From contig JAJEKV010000659.1 in the NCBI GenBank assembly GCA_021234155.1, positions 1 to 64,000 on the forward strand: a stretch of DNA of 64,000 nt, in the 5' to 3' direction. Source of the stretch: Isoetes taiwanensis (lineage: Eukaryota; Streptophyta; Lycopodiopsida; Isoetales; Isoetaceae). Under the pieces are notes generated by a model, which was not told the DNA's origin, searched no databases, and saw only the letters and a list, made by a program, of their open reading frames with translations. A program made the position numbers and the translations under genes. This document shows positions 20,715 through 34,700 of the stretch, in pieces (within the stretch, counting starts at the first letter, position 1; every line of letters starts with the position of its first letter).

Positions 20715-23338
20715 AAGAAATATAGTTGTTTAAACTAGCGTAAACAGTATTCACGTAGATAAGCTCATATGTTCAAAGTCACAAGATAAAGCAAAGCAAA
20801 TACTTGCAATCATAGAATATCGTTTTCAAGTTGTTCCACTTTATGGATCTTATATATTAGATCTTTGATACTATCTATCTTGTGCCAACCAAAGCAAACA
20901 TCTTCTTGAGACTAAAGATTCTAATAGCTTGCTAAGGCCTGGTATATGCCCAAGACCATAGAAGAAATATTGTACCATTGTCTGCAATTTAATTAGATAA
21001 ATAGTTCAAAAGCTCTTGTGGCAGCTTTTCATTATGAGGAGAAGTGGATCATGCAGTTCAGATGAATATTGAAACCCTACCATTTGCTTGTATTTATGAT
21101 CTTGAGATTGTTAGATATGAATATGGAATCTCAGTAGCTCGCAACTTATTTTTCAAGAGGTACGAACGCAATAATGAAGGTTTCATATTTTGGTTCGCAT
21201 AGAGTTAATATTCTAACTGTTGTGCCGCAAGAAGAGTATCAGGAATATGAAATAATAAATCATCTTTCATCATTACCTTCCAAACCTAGATATAAGGTAC
21301 AAAGTATTAAACATGCTTCAAAATAGAGGACTCAAATTATAGTCAAGAGATAAACAAAAATGAATCCGTACCCTTTAGAAATATTATCTTCATCGGTTTC
21401 GAAATTCTTATCATCATACAAAATTCGAAGCAATACCAACAGAGAGGGTGACTAGAATCGAGAGGTTTGAAAACAACCCGAGCAACTACTTTTTAAGGTC
21501 GTCCATTTGGTTCATTGAAATTTTCGACAAAGAATTCTAATAAAACAGATAGTGATTGAGTTTTCTAATCCTTCAAAAAAAAGGTGGGGCATAATAGAAG
21601 GTTTTGAACCTTAAACACAATGTGAAGCTACTATATCCAATAAAAACAACACAAAATGCACCTGCCATATTTCATATAACTTAAATAACAAATGCATTTA
21701 AGGCCAATTATATATGTCAAGTCATATGTCATCTATCTCATTTGTCATATGGCATATGTCATTTGTCTCTTTTTGGCATACATCGTTTATTCTTCCAACC
21801 TGATCAATACAAAAAATTCTTACCTTCAAAATAAAAGGAAATAAAAAATAAATAAAAACATAGGCGATTTAGTAGTAACTGTATATGCAATATAGTAAGC
21901 ATTGGCGACCTATCTAGCAGTCCTGTTAACTTTACCAATGCTATTTTACACAGTTCAACATTCATAGGCTATTAATAGATGTATAGGAAATCTTGGCATC
22001 AAAAGATTTCGGACATAGTTGGAGTCAACTGTTGATACCAATTGGGAAGATTGGCTAGAAATGCAAATTGCAAGTAACATTTCGCCACATTCCTTCCATA
22101 GTTGGTTCCTATGAAACATGTCCATATGCTGCTTAAATAGTTCTATCGTAATGTACATACACATATTTATATCTAAAAACATATGGGAAGTATATTGGAA
22201 ACGATGCAAGCCTTTGTATTCATGCCACCATACCTGCAGACAGACAGCCCTCTTTTATGCCAAAATATCCTTTTTTCAAATGCAAATCATTAATGGAATC
22301 ACCTCTTGGACAAAAAATGATAAAATTTGGAATTTTAAACAATGTCGTAGTTTATCTTACAGATGCAGTCACTTGTAAGTAACATGTGCCTAATATCATC
22401 GAAGCTACAATAGAAGCCTCTAATATTTGTTTCTCTCTTCTTTGAACAACAAGAACCCAAGTGCTTTTCGCATAAGTAGGGCAATTAAACCCTCTACCTT
22501 TTACAGCAATTTCTGCATCTTGGAAAAAGGCAATCTTTCTTTGCATGATTACATTATGTTGAGTAACATTTATCTGCGTGCTTCATTCAGAAGCATTGTT
22601 TTTGCAACATTTATGCTGGAGGGATAATAATGGCATGTGGAATATTTAAGCTTAGGTCCTTATTCATAACCATGTCTTTTGCAGTGAGCAGAAGAAGAAG
22701 AATGTTTTTTCGCTCATGTGCTAACATTTTTATTGAAATAAGACCCAATATGAGCTTGCAAAGTTAAGAGAGATCAAAGGGTGTATAGGCCATAGAATAT
22801 CAGAGCAAATACCCTTAGAGGTAGAACATGTCCATTTCACTTTGCACACATTCTGATATATTTTGAGCCCTTATACAATTATATAGTGGAAAGAGAGTAC
22901 TCAAGTTACAGACTTGAGACCTTGGATACCATTAGAATACAAAGGCGTTCACTGTTTCCAACATACTTCTTATATGGTTTTAGGTGAATGTAGGAGTGTT
23001 ATGGTCTTACCCATTAGAGTGGATGGTATTGAGACATCTTTTAAGAATTTGCTCAAAATGGAACTCTCTGAAATGAATGCAATCTTCTACAATAAGCACA
23101 ATCCATGTCTTAAGATACTCCCATTCTTTGACATTTCTCTCTGCCTTAAATTCAATCCAACTACAATTCATTGTTTCTTAGCTTCAAAGGCACTCCAAGC
23201 TTACTACGGAACTTTTAATTCCTTATTGTTACAGAATGTTGCTAGTATTGGATATCTCATTACGAATAACCCTTCTCCATCAGGCATTTCTGAGTTGCAA
23301 CAACTTGTCGTCATTCTTTTCCCAGACTTGCTCTCATT
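20715..23338. other. Upstream region of VHA-H, no gene recognised
   Basis: AT-rich DNA. A short inverted repeat links 22181-22222 ('ggaaacgatgcaagcctttg') with 22931-22978 ('caaaggcgttcactgtttcc'), about 750 bases apart. The plus-strand open frame at 22914-23348 (144 codons) has no recognisable domain. Confidence 0.35.
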
Positions 23339-23389
23339 AGATAGATAGATATATAGGTAGGTAGGTAGGTAGGTAAGTAGATAGATAGG
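23339..23389. repeat. GATA/GGTA microsatellite
   Basis: Runs of 'agat' followed by five 'aggt' units and more 'agat' units. Confidence 0.95.
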
Positions 23390-23821
23390 GTTTGTATCCT
23401 CCATAGAGACCAAATTGGCCATGGCACCGGAACAACAAAAGGGTACATGGAAGCCCAAAAAGTACAAAGATCAGATAATGCTAATGCTAATGGTAACTTT
23501 TTGTATGTCATTTTTCCTCTGATAGGTTTATGAGAGTCTTCCATTTTCCCGACATATAACTACTTAAATTTAGCTATTATATTCAAATATACCAAAGTAT
23601 CTAGATTAAAGTGTCTATTATAGCTACTTAGATTTAGATATAATTTTGTTATGTTTAGAGTGTCTAGATTTCCTTAGTTTATGCTCGAATGTGGTATATG
23701 TATTGGGCATATATGACTTTAATTTTATGGCTTAAAATGAAGGTCCTTTGAAGTGGATAGACAATCTAATACAAAATGTATGTAAATGTGTTTTTCGTTT
23801 CGTTAACAACAATAAATGTAT

Positions 23822-24130
23822 CTAGATTGGTGAGAATATGTTTTGATTAAGTTAAAATTGTAACTTTAACTGAACTAGATTGGTGTGAGTATGTTTTGGT
23901 TAACTTAAAATTGTAACTTAACTAAACTAGATTAGTGTGAATGTGTTTCGGTTAAGTTAAAAACCGAAACTTAACCAAACCATGTATGTAGGCATTTGGT
24001 TAACCACTAACTTAACAAGACCATGGCTAAACAAGTAGTTAGATTAAATATTTTCCAGCTTAACTATGTTTGGTTGGAAGATATTTACTTAACCAAAGCA
24101 TGTCTGTATGTTTGGTTGGAAGATATTTAA
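23822..24130. repeat. Short tandem repeats (~52 bp and 42 bp units)
   Basis: Three units starting 'ctagattggtg' or 'ctagattagtg' at 23822, 23875 and 23927, each running through 'ttaagttaaaattgtaact' or a variant. A second, 42-base period follows: 'tatgtttggttggaagatat' at 24065 and 24107. The arms 'gttaagtt' and 'aacttaac' occur in both orientations, which suggests a decayed foldback element. Confidence 0.8.
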
Positions 24131-25589
24131 GTTTTGTTGGTCAAGTATTATAACCGAAACTTAACTCTTTTCAGTGTGAATGTAGTTGTTATAGTTAAGC
24201 TTAACTAGATAGTTAAATTTCTTTAACTTAACAGTGGGTACAATTGGTCCCTTACATCGTATTGTTATTTTATGACATAGCTTGAATGCTCCAAGTCCAA
24301 TAAAAACAATAAGGTGACAAGACCACTCGGTATACAATCTAGAAAAACACATTTATGTATACAACAAAGTATTTAATTCAGCTCCAATAAGAAGTCATGC
24401 ATTTATATGGTATAAGCAAACCTTTGGTTTTCTATCCATTAGACAAATAAGATGAGAAAATGTGTCTTTTTGGCATATGAGGTAACCTATTTCTATAAGA
24501 TAAATTTCATTATTTAAACAAAAGGAATTATGCAATATTAAGATGAGGTATATTAAGCTGTGGTATTTGGCAAGTTGATTATTTATAACAACGAGAATTG
24601 TTGTGGTATATTGTATATAAGACAGTTTGTTTCCTTACTTATGGCCTATGCTATAGTTGATTCCTAATGAGATCTTAAATGCCATGTGCTAGAGAAGATG
24701 TTATAGTTGATTCCATCCTAAACGCATGTGAAATTAGAAGATGTTAAACCTTATGCAACCACATCATATTAAGTCCTTACGACTACTTTCTACATCATGT
24801 ATTTCTAAATACATTACATACCACTTGGTATCATGTTATTGTATCATTTCAAATCCTATTGATATCTTCAAAACACAAAGTATCAGATATTTATTAGGAA
24901 TTCATTGTGAATTAACTACACAACTAAGCTTACATCAAATTGATCTACTACAAAAATCAAACGTTTTTATTCAAAAAATAGAGAATCATATGCACCCATC
25001 TAGCTAGACAAACATGCTAGGGTGATCGAGAACTATAAAACAATGCATGAGTTCTATAGAGGAATTGGGGCCTGTGCCAACAAGCACCAAGCACGCAAAT
25101 TGTTAAGCCATTATGGAGCCGCAATTATATACTCAATTACGAGTGAAGATACCAATGAGCGGACCATCAACACCATGCACTTGCTCCTGTAAAATAGAAG
25201 TGGCCTTGCTATACCAAGACAATTAGACAATGCTTATGTCCTCTTAGTGTTATAAAGTAATGTTTCAGACATATACAAGCACATGGAATTGCTTAACAAC
25301 AAGACATACACAATCTAGACATTCACAAGCATATAATATAGTACTATTTGGACCACCATAGCATTTTCATGATACAAAACAAACACATACACGCGCATCT
25401 AAAACTATCCGAATACATCTAAAACACATACACAGCCCAACTTACTATCCTTGCACATCTGAAGTTCCAAGGCTATAGGCAATTTTTTATGTCTAACATC
25501 AAACACAATCTCTTGTCCATCTATTGGTCTTCTACATAGATAAACCACATAAGTACCTTATTGACAAATATAATGTGCAGGTGCATTTT
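24131..25589. other. AT-rich stretch, nothing recognised
   Basis: No open frame with family signature, no clear repeat. Confidence 0.4.
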
Positions 25590-25727
25590 AACTACTAGTA
25601 GGTAAGCTAGTTGAGCTTCCTTACTTTGCTCTAGGCCAATGATCCAATGAAGAATTTTAACTACTAGTAGGTATGCTAGTTGAGCTTCCTTACTTTGCTC
25701 TAGACGAATGATCCAATGACGAATTCT
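25590..25727. repeat. Tandem duplication, 69-bp unit x2
   Basis: 'aactactagtaggta' through 'ctttgctctagg' or 'ctttgctctaga' and 'aatgatccaatga' is repeated head to tail with only a few differences. Confidence 0.9.
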
Positions 25728-25879
25728 AGGCCATTGGTTGCTAGTCCAAAAGTTATTAATGTCGATAAACATTTATTGAGAGTCGATTCTTAGAAAATAA
25801 TTCTATTCCCCTCTTCTATGTAGGATATTGCAGACCATATTGCAGGTATATATGCGGGAATAAGAGGACAAGTATCTTA

Positions 25880-26350
25880 TGGCCCATTCCTTTTTTCATG
25901 TACTGTAGGATGCAATTTCAAATAATGCTTCTATAGAGCAACTGTATTTCACTAGGCTTAAATGTTAGAAGTTGCCATGTCCAATGTTGATATAATTAGT
26001 GTAGTATCTAGTCCATTCATGGAATTCCCATAGGTGTATTTTGTTTCTCTCTGTAATTTATAACACATCCCTTTTTCATGTACTGCAAGAGATGAGACAT
26101 TTTCAAATAAAGCATCCAAAGGCTGACCGTGCTTAGATGTTAGATGTTGTGATATAAACTTTAGCTCCAATGCTCATACAAATAAGTATTGAACTTCTGA
26201 AGCTAATGCAAGTGTACCTAGTCCGGTGAAACACAACTTGCATTTTTTTGACCTTTGAAGCTAGTTCTAGCCTACCAGTCCATTCATAGAATTCTTGCAA
26301 CTTGCTTTCTTCTATCTGGATACTTGTTACATGTTTCATTTGTTCAAGAG
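25880..26350. repeat. Diverged ~180-bp direct repeats
   Basis: 'cctttttt(c)atgtactg' recurs at about 25888 and 26070, and 'cagtccattcat' or 'tagtccattcat' at 26010 and 26275, in the same order. This looks like an old local duplication. Confidence 0.5.
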
Positions 26351-27967
26351 AAGAACACACGAGCATATCTTGTTGAATAAGACCAACTAAGGCCAATATT
26401 GCAAGATAACAGAGAGAAAGCTTCTACCCTCTACAACATATTGACATGCAAACTTTAACTTCAAATTAGCATTGAGCAATAGACAATTGAACCAACCCTA
26501 GTTTTTCAAACCTATTACCTTAGGAACTACATCATGATACACATGCGCTTGTCCACCTAGGAATGTTAATAAGAACATGCTTATGTCATGACCCGCAATG
26601 GTAGTAATCATGATAGAGCATTATTTGGAGCAGTTATATGCTGCAATACTAGAGCTTTCAAGTCACATTTCGCTATTGTTGAGAATGCTACAATACAAAA
26701 GCTTTGAAGTCAGGTTCTCTTGGCGAGTTGACGTAGTACTTTTTATTCATTGTGTAGTGCAGTACGGTATCTTGGGATATAAGTTGAAGTGAAATGGACG
26801 AGATCGGGAATGCAAAACCATGGATGAATCACTGACAAGTAGAATATATTCTGATATGGCATATGTATATCGGTTGTCCTTGCATCCCATGTGTAACCAA
26901 AGTATCCATCAGACCATCATGTGAATAAGATGATTCTCTTACACCACATAGGAGGTACGGAGTTTCTTGATTTTTCTTAATTTGCTAATTACTCCAAAGG
27001 TAGAAGATCTCTAGTTCCCCGGTGAAATACAAGAGTTTCTACAATCTGAAATTAAGTATCAAACGCTGAAGTCTCAAATGGTTATAGTTGGCATTTGAAA
27101 GTGCATACTAGAAAAGCTCTAATTCCATAAACATTAAATTCGCCTTGAAGAAGCGAGAAAGATTCATTATGTACGCTGTTCTTGACCTGTTATATTCAAC
27201 AGCTGCTGTAAGGCACAAAAAAGAGATTGGAGAATTGAACCCCAGGCCCCAAAAGACATTTTTTTCCTCGTTCTGGGAAGTTAATAAATTTCCCGTAAAT
27301 AGAGAGAGTTTAGCTTGTTTAAAATAGAACTTCCAAGTTCTAAATCAACCCATACGAGCATTAAAGTCTCCAACAAGATTCTTGCAGATGGGCCGCAGAA
27401 GAAAGTATGATGAACGTTTGATAAAAGGAAATCAACATTGATTAAAACAAAAGAAGTAGACAGAGGTGTAGACTTTTCTGCATTTCAGTTGGAACAGGCT
27501 TTAAAACGAAGAAAAGTTGAACAGAGAAGATGTAGAGTTACCTGCATTTCAGTTGAAAGAAGAATGTTTAGGCATTTCGTGCAAGCAATTATATTATGCA
27601 AAAAAGCAGTTACAACACTACTGCTTATGGCATGTATTTGCCATGCCATGTATGACGAGAGCATTGCCTTGCATAAGACGGTTTTTCCCGCAAAACAAAG
27701 AAAGACCTACACTCCGTCTCCTCCTCAAATGTCAGCATATAGCATATACCTGTAAATTAGAGGCCACAATTCCTTCTGTTGAGAAGATGTATGGAGCAAG
27801 GATTCTTGCTAGAAGGGACACACAGAGACACAAGAGCATGCAATCTTATTTCTAAATATTCCTTGAGCTAACACACCCACTAAACAATAGCAGAGCCTAA
27901 TATCATTCATGATAATTTATTGAAACAAGCCTGACTTCCAAGCATCTTGCCTTCCTGAAGATGATCA
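26351..27967. other. AT-rich stretch, nothing recognised
   Basis: Only short open frames. A minor duplication of 'ctgcatttcagttg' occurs at about 27478 and 27541. Confidence 0.35.
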
Positions 27968-30120
27968 TTCATCGACTGAATCCTTTTCCATTTGTTTATC
28001 ATAGAACTCCAACTAATTCATGAGAATTGTTTCCCATCTGCCCGGAATGCAACTTAAACATATGATCTAAGGTGCATTTTTCTCGTGGCATTTAGAGCAT
28101 CCGAAGAATTCAGTCCAACTCAACAATTCTCAACTTGCTCTACCTAAAAGTAAAAGCATGCATCTCTAATGATCTGCTAGCGGTCTAAAGAGATAATCTT
28201 GTAACATATGATCAAAATAACAATAACCTTCATCAATTCCCTAAAACAATGATTTCTTACCCATTACTCTTAAGTTTTGGTAAGCTTTCAGCAATATTGC
28301 TGCAGGCTCAAGTTCTGCAAAAAAACAATATATGCACCGTCATAACTCCAAATGAGACAAGCTAAAAGTTAAAGATAAATAATCTTTTAGACATCCCCCT
28401 CACAAAGCATTGATGTTCTCATTGTATTGTTGAACTATATGGCCAGGACGCCCTTTCTTCCGACCCTTCTGTACTAGTGAGTGGCAGCTTATCCTCTCTG
28501 CCCACTAAGAAACCAGCATCTCAATCTGATTGACATAAATCTGTACCATTGATCATAGTAAACAGTGTGTGCAAGCATTTCACCATATCTGGAAACTATA
28601 TGCAGATGTACTGGGCCCTCGTTATTTAAAAGCAAGTATTTGAAAAAGCTGGTAGTAGATGTGGTTGTATTTCTTATTAGAATTTAATTTTTAATTAACG
28701 AGTCATGTATTGGTTTCACTGGCCAGTTTTACCAAGGAAGAACAACCAATGTGCTAAACTATGTAATAACAGGAAAATACAAGAGGCTGCAATACAAGAG
28801 CTTGCAGGGGCGAACCAGCAATTGAACTAAAATTCTTTGGAAATATTTTAAGTAGTGTACACAACCAATTAGTTAGTCAAGCTCAATTGCCTCCAGGCAT
28901 AGGACGTAAGGCCCCTCTGGACCCCTGATGAAATAGTATTTCCCTCGCCATCCATAATTCTTTACTTCCCTACCAGGTAGGTGGGTCCTCCTTCTCTGTG
29001 CCTCCTTCCTTGCATTCATGCTTAAATAATCCAAGCACAATATGGTGCATTAGCAAACCTGCTTGTCATAAGCACCAAAAGATTCATGCGGATGTGGATG
29101 TTCTTAGCAGTCCTAATTATGAATCTTCATACAGTCATGCCTTGGATACAAAATGAAATAGAGTTTTTCTAAGGAAATTTATAACCTGTAAATAAACAAA
29201 AGAAAGCACTTACGGCAAAACTCAGCAAAGTTTCCATTTAAACCAGAATAAAGACCCTAAAGATAATCATTCCACCTAATTGAGCTGCCTGCAAAAACCT
29301 ACACATGCGGAGCGATATTATCCATAAGCATAATGAGAAATCCTCAGACAATTATCTTAAAAAATGGAGTTACAATGAGAAGGAGCAAGATAGTTAGGCA
29401 TTACCTACCAAACAAAATACAAAGAAAGTTAGGAGACAAGACTGCAGCAGGTTCACGACAGACTGAGGGGTCCGCTACAAAACCACGCACTTTTAAATAA
29501 TGAAAATGAGATGTTTCTTGCTGAACATGCAAATAACGGAGCAGCAAGACAATGGACAAATAAATGCAATAAATTCTTCTTTGAATTTTAAGAGGCCGCT
29601 TGCCTCCATTGACATCTGATATATGTCCACATTGCTCCTCAAGAGGCAACTTAGACAAAGCTCGGGGATTTGATCCCAAGTATCTGATAATGAATGCTTG
29701 GATACTATGCCAAAAGACTTTACATGTATCTTTGAAAATTTAGCTGTAATTGATCAATGGTCACAAATGGTGTAAAACATTGCTTATTCTTCATGTCTCG
29801 TTGCCATTGCATAGGCGGCTCAATTTTACAGGGCACATTGAGCACAGTTCTGATCAAGAATAAATTATGTTTAAGCAAATGGATAAGGCAGATATGTCAA
29901 ATTTAATTGCAGCGTGAGAAATTGTGGCACAAGGGGATTCAGGCACGAGAAAAGAAGTTTGTGCCTCTAAAGCCCGGGATTAAAAAGAATTTGAAGAGCA
30001 TCTACTTCGCTAAGATCACAGACTATAAAAGAAATTAGTTCTTACTTTTGGTAAGCTTTCACCAATAGCAGGTCAATGCAGGCTCAAGATATGCAAAAGA
30101 GCAATATGCACCGCTATAAC
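27968..30120 (-). other. Exon-like segments of an unidentified, decayed gene
   Basis: Minus-strand pieces look coding and are bounded by plausible splice sites. About 28510-28420 gives 'QKGRKKGRPGHIVQQYNE'. A segment 28315-28262 lies between a T-rich AG acceptor and a GTAAGA donor and gives 'ELEPAAILLKAYQNLRVM'. About 28150-27968 gives 'EFFGCSKCHEKNAP', 'CLSCIPGRWETILMN' and 'LEFYDKQMEKDSVDE', interrupted by stops; the C..C H ... C..C spacing suggests zinc binding. Segment 29679-29401 holds a 92-codon frame beginning 'MGSNPRALSKLPLEEQ' and containing 'REPAAVLSPNF'. I do not recognise the protein. The 28.26-28.35 kb segment recurs, diverged, at 30.04-30.12 kb. Confidence 0.35.
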
Positions 30121-31742
30121 TTCAAAAACGAACCAAGAATTGATCTTGCGCCAGCACATATACACTCTTTATCAAATTGCAAACATAACGAGCTGATAAT
30201 AATTGATTAAGGTAAACCCAGGAAGGAAATGGCAGGCTGAAGGAGCGATGCGTAGCCACATTAGAGATAAAGAATATTGCATTTTCATATAGAAGTTTTG
30301 GTTCTGCAACCCGTCAGCAGCAAATAATTCTAAGGTATGTAGATAAAAATGTGGATAGACCACCACTCTTGTTCTAAATAATCACCACAAATTCTCACTA
30401 GAGCACTGTATTATACAATGTGTCAGTGCCCAACATCAAAGGAAAGGGGAACGTTTTGGTCCTTCAAATTCCGATAATTAATGTAAAAGAGTCATAGCCA
30501 TATGCTGGTGTTTTGAGTTCAAATCGTTCCTTCTTATTTGACGCAATGAAGGCAGGCGGCAACCTCAAGAGACATACAGACTGCCATATCTTTGTGTTGA
30601 CGAATAAAAAACCATAGACTGTCTAGTTGCCATATAAAGGCTAGCACCAGCGAAATTATCACTCAGTCCCTGCTCATCGGATAAAACCCTTAATCATGTC
30701 ATGCAGAGGTTTTTACTAAAGAATGCATTGCACATGCCTTTGCAGCTAGAACTGACGAAACCATATCTAAACATCAATTTGCACAGATTACAGAGCAAAC
30801 TCTGGCAAGTAGACATGTTGGTCTATACTAAAGTGAGAATCCGAAATGCAAATGGCATGGCAAGGTAAATCACGCCACAAATGCCAGGACGTCATTATTT
30901 TGTGATGGCGGAGAACTATGGTCTTGAGTATGATCTTAATTAAGGTTGGGATAGAGCTACAATAAATACGAGCTAAGAAAGCCCTGATTTACCTTTGTGG
31001 AGATCTTCTGACCTAACCATAGGCGACGACGATCTATACCTTTGTGGAGCATCCTCTGTTCTAACCTAGGCGACGGTCCAGAACGGCCATCGAATTTTGA
31101 AGACCGTCTATTCTTGTAGATCACGATCAAATGGCTCCAAGTTCAGATTTTTTTGACACGTTGATAGGCTAGATTTCGAGATAAAGATCTACCTAAAATA
31201 TGTTTTGAGGAAACAAGGCAAAGCATACAGCTTTGAAGGTAGTATATGACAATGATGTTGGTCGTCATCCATTCCAACCAACGACAATTGTAGCTGACCA
31301 GCAGAATGTTGATGATCATGTGATGGCTTCTGGTGCATTTATTGGCTCCTGATTATCGGTTGGATTCCAATGGAGTATTAGACTCGTAGAATGGCTTCTA
31401 TTTTACAAGTGGAATAACCAAAAATAGAGTATTCGACTCGTAGATTTGCATGTAAATTATACAAGTCAAGTACGCCCAAAAAATATTGTGCGAGTCGCAT
31501 ACCCCTCCAAGGTAAAAAATGTTAATGCCACCCCTCCAAGGTAAACAAGGTGCTGCGCACGGAGGGTTGCCCTCCGTGACCCGAGAGTACACTTCAAAGT
31601 CATGTTTTCGAGCATATACTGACATATACTTGGAATATGCCACAAACCCACATGGATGAGGGTAAATATAATATAGCTGGCATAGGATCTGTAAGACCAC
31701 AAGGAAAGCTATACCTCAAAGCCAATCAACTCTCAGTCTCCA
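30121..31742. other. Gene-poor stretch with small duplications
   Basis: A ~50-bp near-tandem duplication at about 30990-31070 repeats 'tacctttgtggag' and 'ctaacc(t)aggcgacg'. Another pair, 'agtattagactcgtag' and 'agtattcgactcgtag', lies at 31374 and 31428. The segment at 31590-31670 ('catatactgacatatacttg') is related to 36020-36090. No gene recognised. Confidence 0.45.
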
Positions 31743-31766
31743 GGATGGATGGATGGATGGATGGAG
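31743..31766. repeat. (GGAT)n microsatellite
   Basis: About six GGAT units. Confidence 0.95.
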
Positions 31767-34700
31767 CTAAAAAAAGGTAGCAGTTAAAAGAGCAGCCAAG
31801 CCAGTTGAAACTTTTGGCATAAGATGAAGTTTAAACTTTTGTTTTCCTGGCAGTGGAAATGGCATTAACTATATCTAAAATTTGCCTTTGAAGTACTTGA
31901 AGCAATAATCAAATGCTCAAGTATTTGGTAGTAGATTGTTCATGTGTCAATCATACTATTGTCGAAATATTTGGCATCCTAGGAATTGGTGCCCTAGTGA
32001 ATTTTGCATCGCTCATCTCTCAATAACCAAAATCTTTTCCTAGTTATTTTGTCATCATTGTTGTTATGGATAAGGTATGTCAGTTTGCTTTTTGTGTATC
32101 TATGGAAGCCCGTGGTACTCTAAATGTTTGGGTGTTGCTAATATTTCACAATTGCTAATTGAGCCCATGATATTGTAATAAAAATTATACTTATTTTCTA
32201 TGATGTGAAATGTCACACAAATCCTCTATATCATCATCACATGTACATATATGCTATCGCATCTACATAGATGCTATGTGTAGACAAAATGAATTAATCA
32301 TCATCCACAAGACTAAGGGATATTGCAATCACCACAATGAGCAAGGACTTTGCGAATAAAACAATAAGTCTCAATTCAATATGAGCGGATCGATCAACTT
32401 TGTTTTGCATTTTTACATATGTTCACTTTGGGCTTGTTAATGATGCATTATATTTATGGGCAATGTTGATGGCAAGCGTCTAATTTATTGCAAACACTAA
32501 GTGGTTTCTTAATTCATGATGTCGTATTTTTTGGCATTATTACACTGTACTTTTGGCATTGTTGTATCGCAAAATAATGTATCAAGGACATAGCAAACAT
32601 GTGGATTTGTAATTAAGGAAGATGAATCAAATTGAATTTTGCTAAACAATCAAGTGAATTTTGTTGTCTAATTACTCCAATAATCTATTGCATCCATATA
32701 CTCTATAGTGTGTAGCCAGAAACTTGTTCCTTCACCAAGGGAATAGCAAAATTAAAAAGAGCATAGCTGAGACCTTAAACAATTACAAAAGAAGCTGGAA
32801 GGGCCACCAACTGCTGGCTTTTGGAAAAGTGCCCACTCCAACACAAAAAATCTCTGCTTCTCAACATTGTATATCACATTTAAACTATAAATACTCAACA
32901 TTAGGACAACCTTTACGACAAAATTAGCTCTAGTTATTATGCAATTTGTCTTGCAACTCAAATTTTGACTTCTATTATAAGAGCCATAAAGATAAGTACA
33001 ATACTGTCTCCAAGTTTACAAATGTTTCTTCTTCATTTATGAAGGCGGAGTTTCATTTATGGCCCAAAAATGTTGATGTAAAGCATCGAAAATAAGATCC
33101 CTCCACAATATCTTGTCCAAAAGTTCCATAACCCTCGAGGAATATTATGCATCTATTTGCCAAAGAGGCATTTCTAAGAGAAAACATCATGAGTGTTGTG
33201 TCTTTCACAAAAGAAGGCACAAAGGAGAAGACAAAAACATCATGAGTGTTGTGTCATGCCAATGAGCACCTAAATGAGCGGTCTCAAAAAAGGAGGGCTG
33301 TGTTGTAGGCCCGGTATTTGAACATTAAGGATGTCCAAGGGCCCGGTCTAACATTTGATCTAACCATATTGAAGAATAGTAAAAGCGTTTTGCTTTCCGA
33401 GAAAGTCTAAAGTTGGAGGCTCAAATTAGCTATGGCGGTAGATCGGGGCATTGCGGCTTGATCAAAGATGTGCCATAGGCCACTTTTGTAAAAATAGATT
33501 ATTAGCAGTTGCTTATTCCACTTTGATGTGTTTGCATAGATGATAGTGAACATATATAGATAATGAAGAAAGATCGTGCGAAAACAAATGCGTGAGGGAA
33601 GGGGGGTGCAGTTTTAGCATGTTTTTCTATGAGCTACTTCTTGCCTAGTAATGCATACACCACATATATTGAACGCCCCCATGCATTTTATACGGATGCG
33701 TGAGATTGGGAAGGTCAGCAAAGCTAGAGACAACCCATATTACTCTTGGATGATTCCATGGTGTAAGACATAATTTCAACAAGTCTAATTACTTATTTGT
33801 AAGAGCATTTAAGAAGGCAACTAATTCTCTATATTCTATTTGCTTAGATACCTATACAAAAATTTTCACTCTGCAATTTCTGAAATGGCTATCATAGGAT
33901 CTCATTGATGTGCTAAAAAAAAGGCGTGAAAATGAGAAAGGAAATGTGCCTCCTCGGTCTATACGGCCAAAATTGATCTAATAAAATAGCAAATTCTTAC
34001 GGTGGAGAAAAAACAACACATTTGCAAGTTTGATTAAAATCAATACTGCATGTAAATAATCATATTCCTTTGTATATAGCTGTTATTCTAATAAATAGAA
34101 TCTGAGAATCCCCCAAAATCAACTTCGAGAATAGAGTGCTTGTTGTGTTTATTGCACAATTTTGAAAGGGCTATCTTAGCGTGGAAGTGAACTAACTCCA
34201 GCGTGTTGACAATTTACCCAACACTTTCAAGTAGCCGAGGAAAAGCACGGGCCATGTATCATCCTCGCGGATGCTCCCCAAAAACAAAGAATTGCAAAGT
34301 GAATGTAAATGAGGAAAAAAATGGCAAAATTGTCATCCAATGTAATTTATCCCATAAAGCAAATGGCAATGTAGCATGCCAAACTATCAACATTCGAGAT
34401 GTAAAGGCATGGTTATCTCGGCCGAGGTATTGGAGTTTTGAATATCGTTCACATGTACCAGGATGATCATAGAGGCTGTGTCGGGTTCATGTCTGAGAAA
34501 AAATACTATCGAATTTGGAGACCCATCAAAATGGGGGAGAGATCGGGAAGTCGATTTGGAGACCCATGAAGAAAGCAGGGTTCAAAGGTCAATTTTAAAA
34601 ATACTTCTTGTGGGTTCTGGCGAGGATTTGCGGTTTGTGAGGCATAGGCTCATGATTTTGACTCGTAGATGGATATTAGAGACCCTTGAAAATTCATAGA

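Noticed and set aside
22914-23348. 144-codon plus-strand ORF as a gene
   Set aside because: No domain, no codon or splice support; it overlaps an inverted-repeat arm and a microsatellite.
27438-27855. Two overlapping plus-strand ORFs (105 and 112 codons)
   Set aside because: Composition looks random and no family is recognised in either frame.
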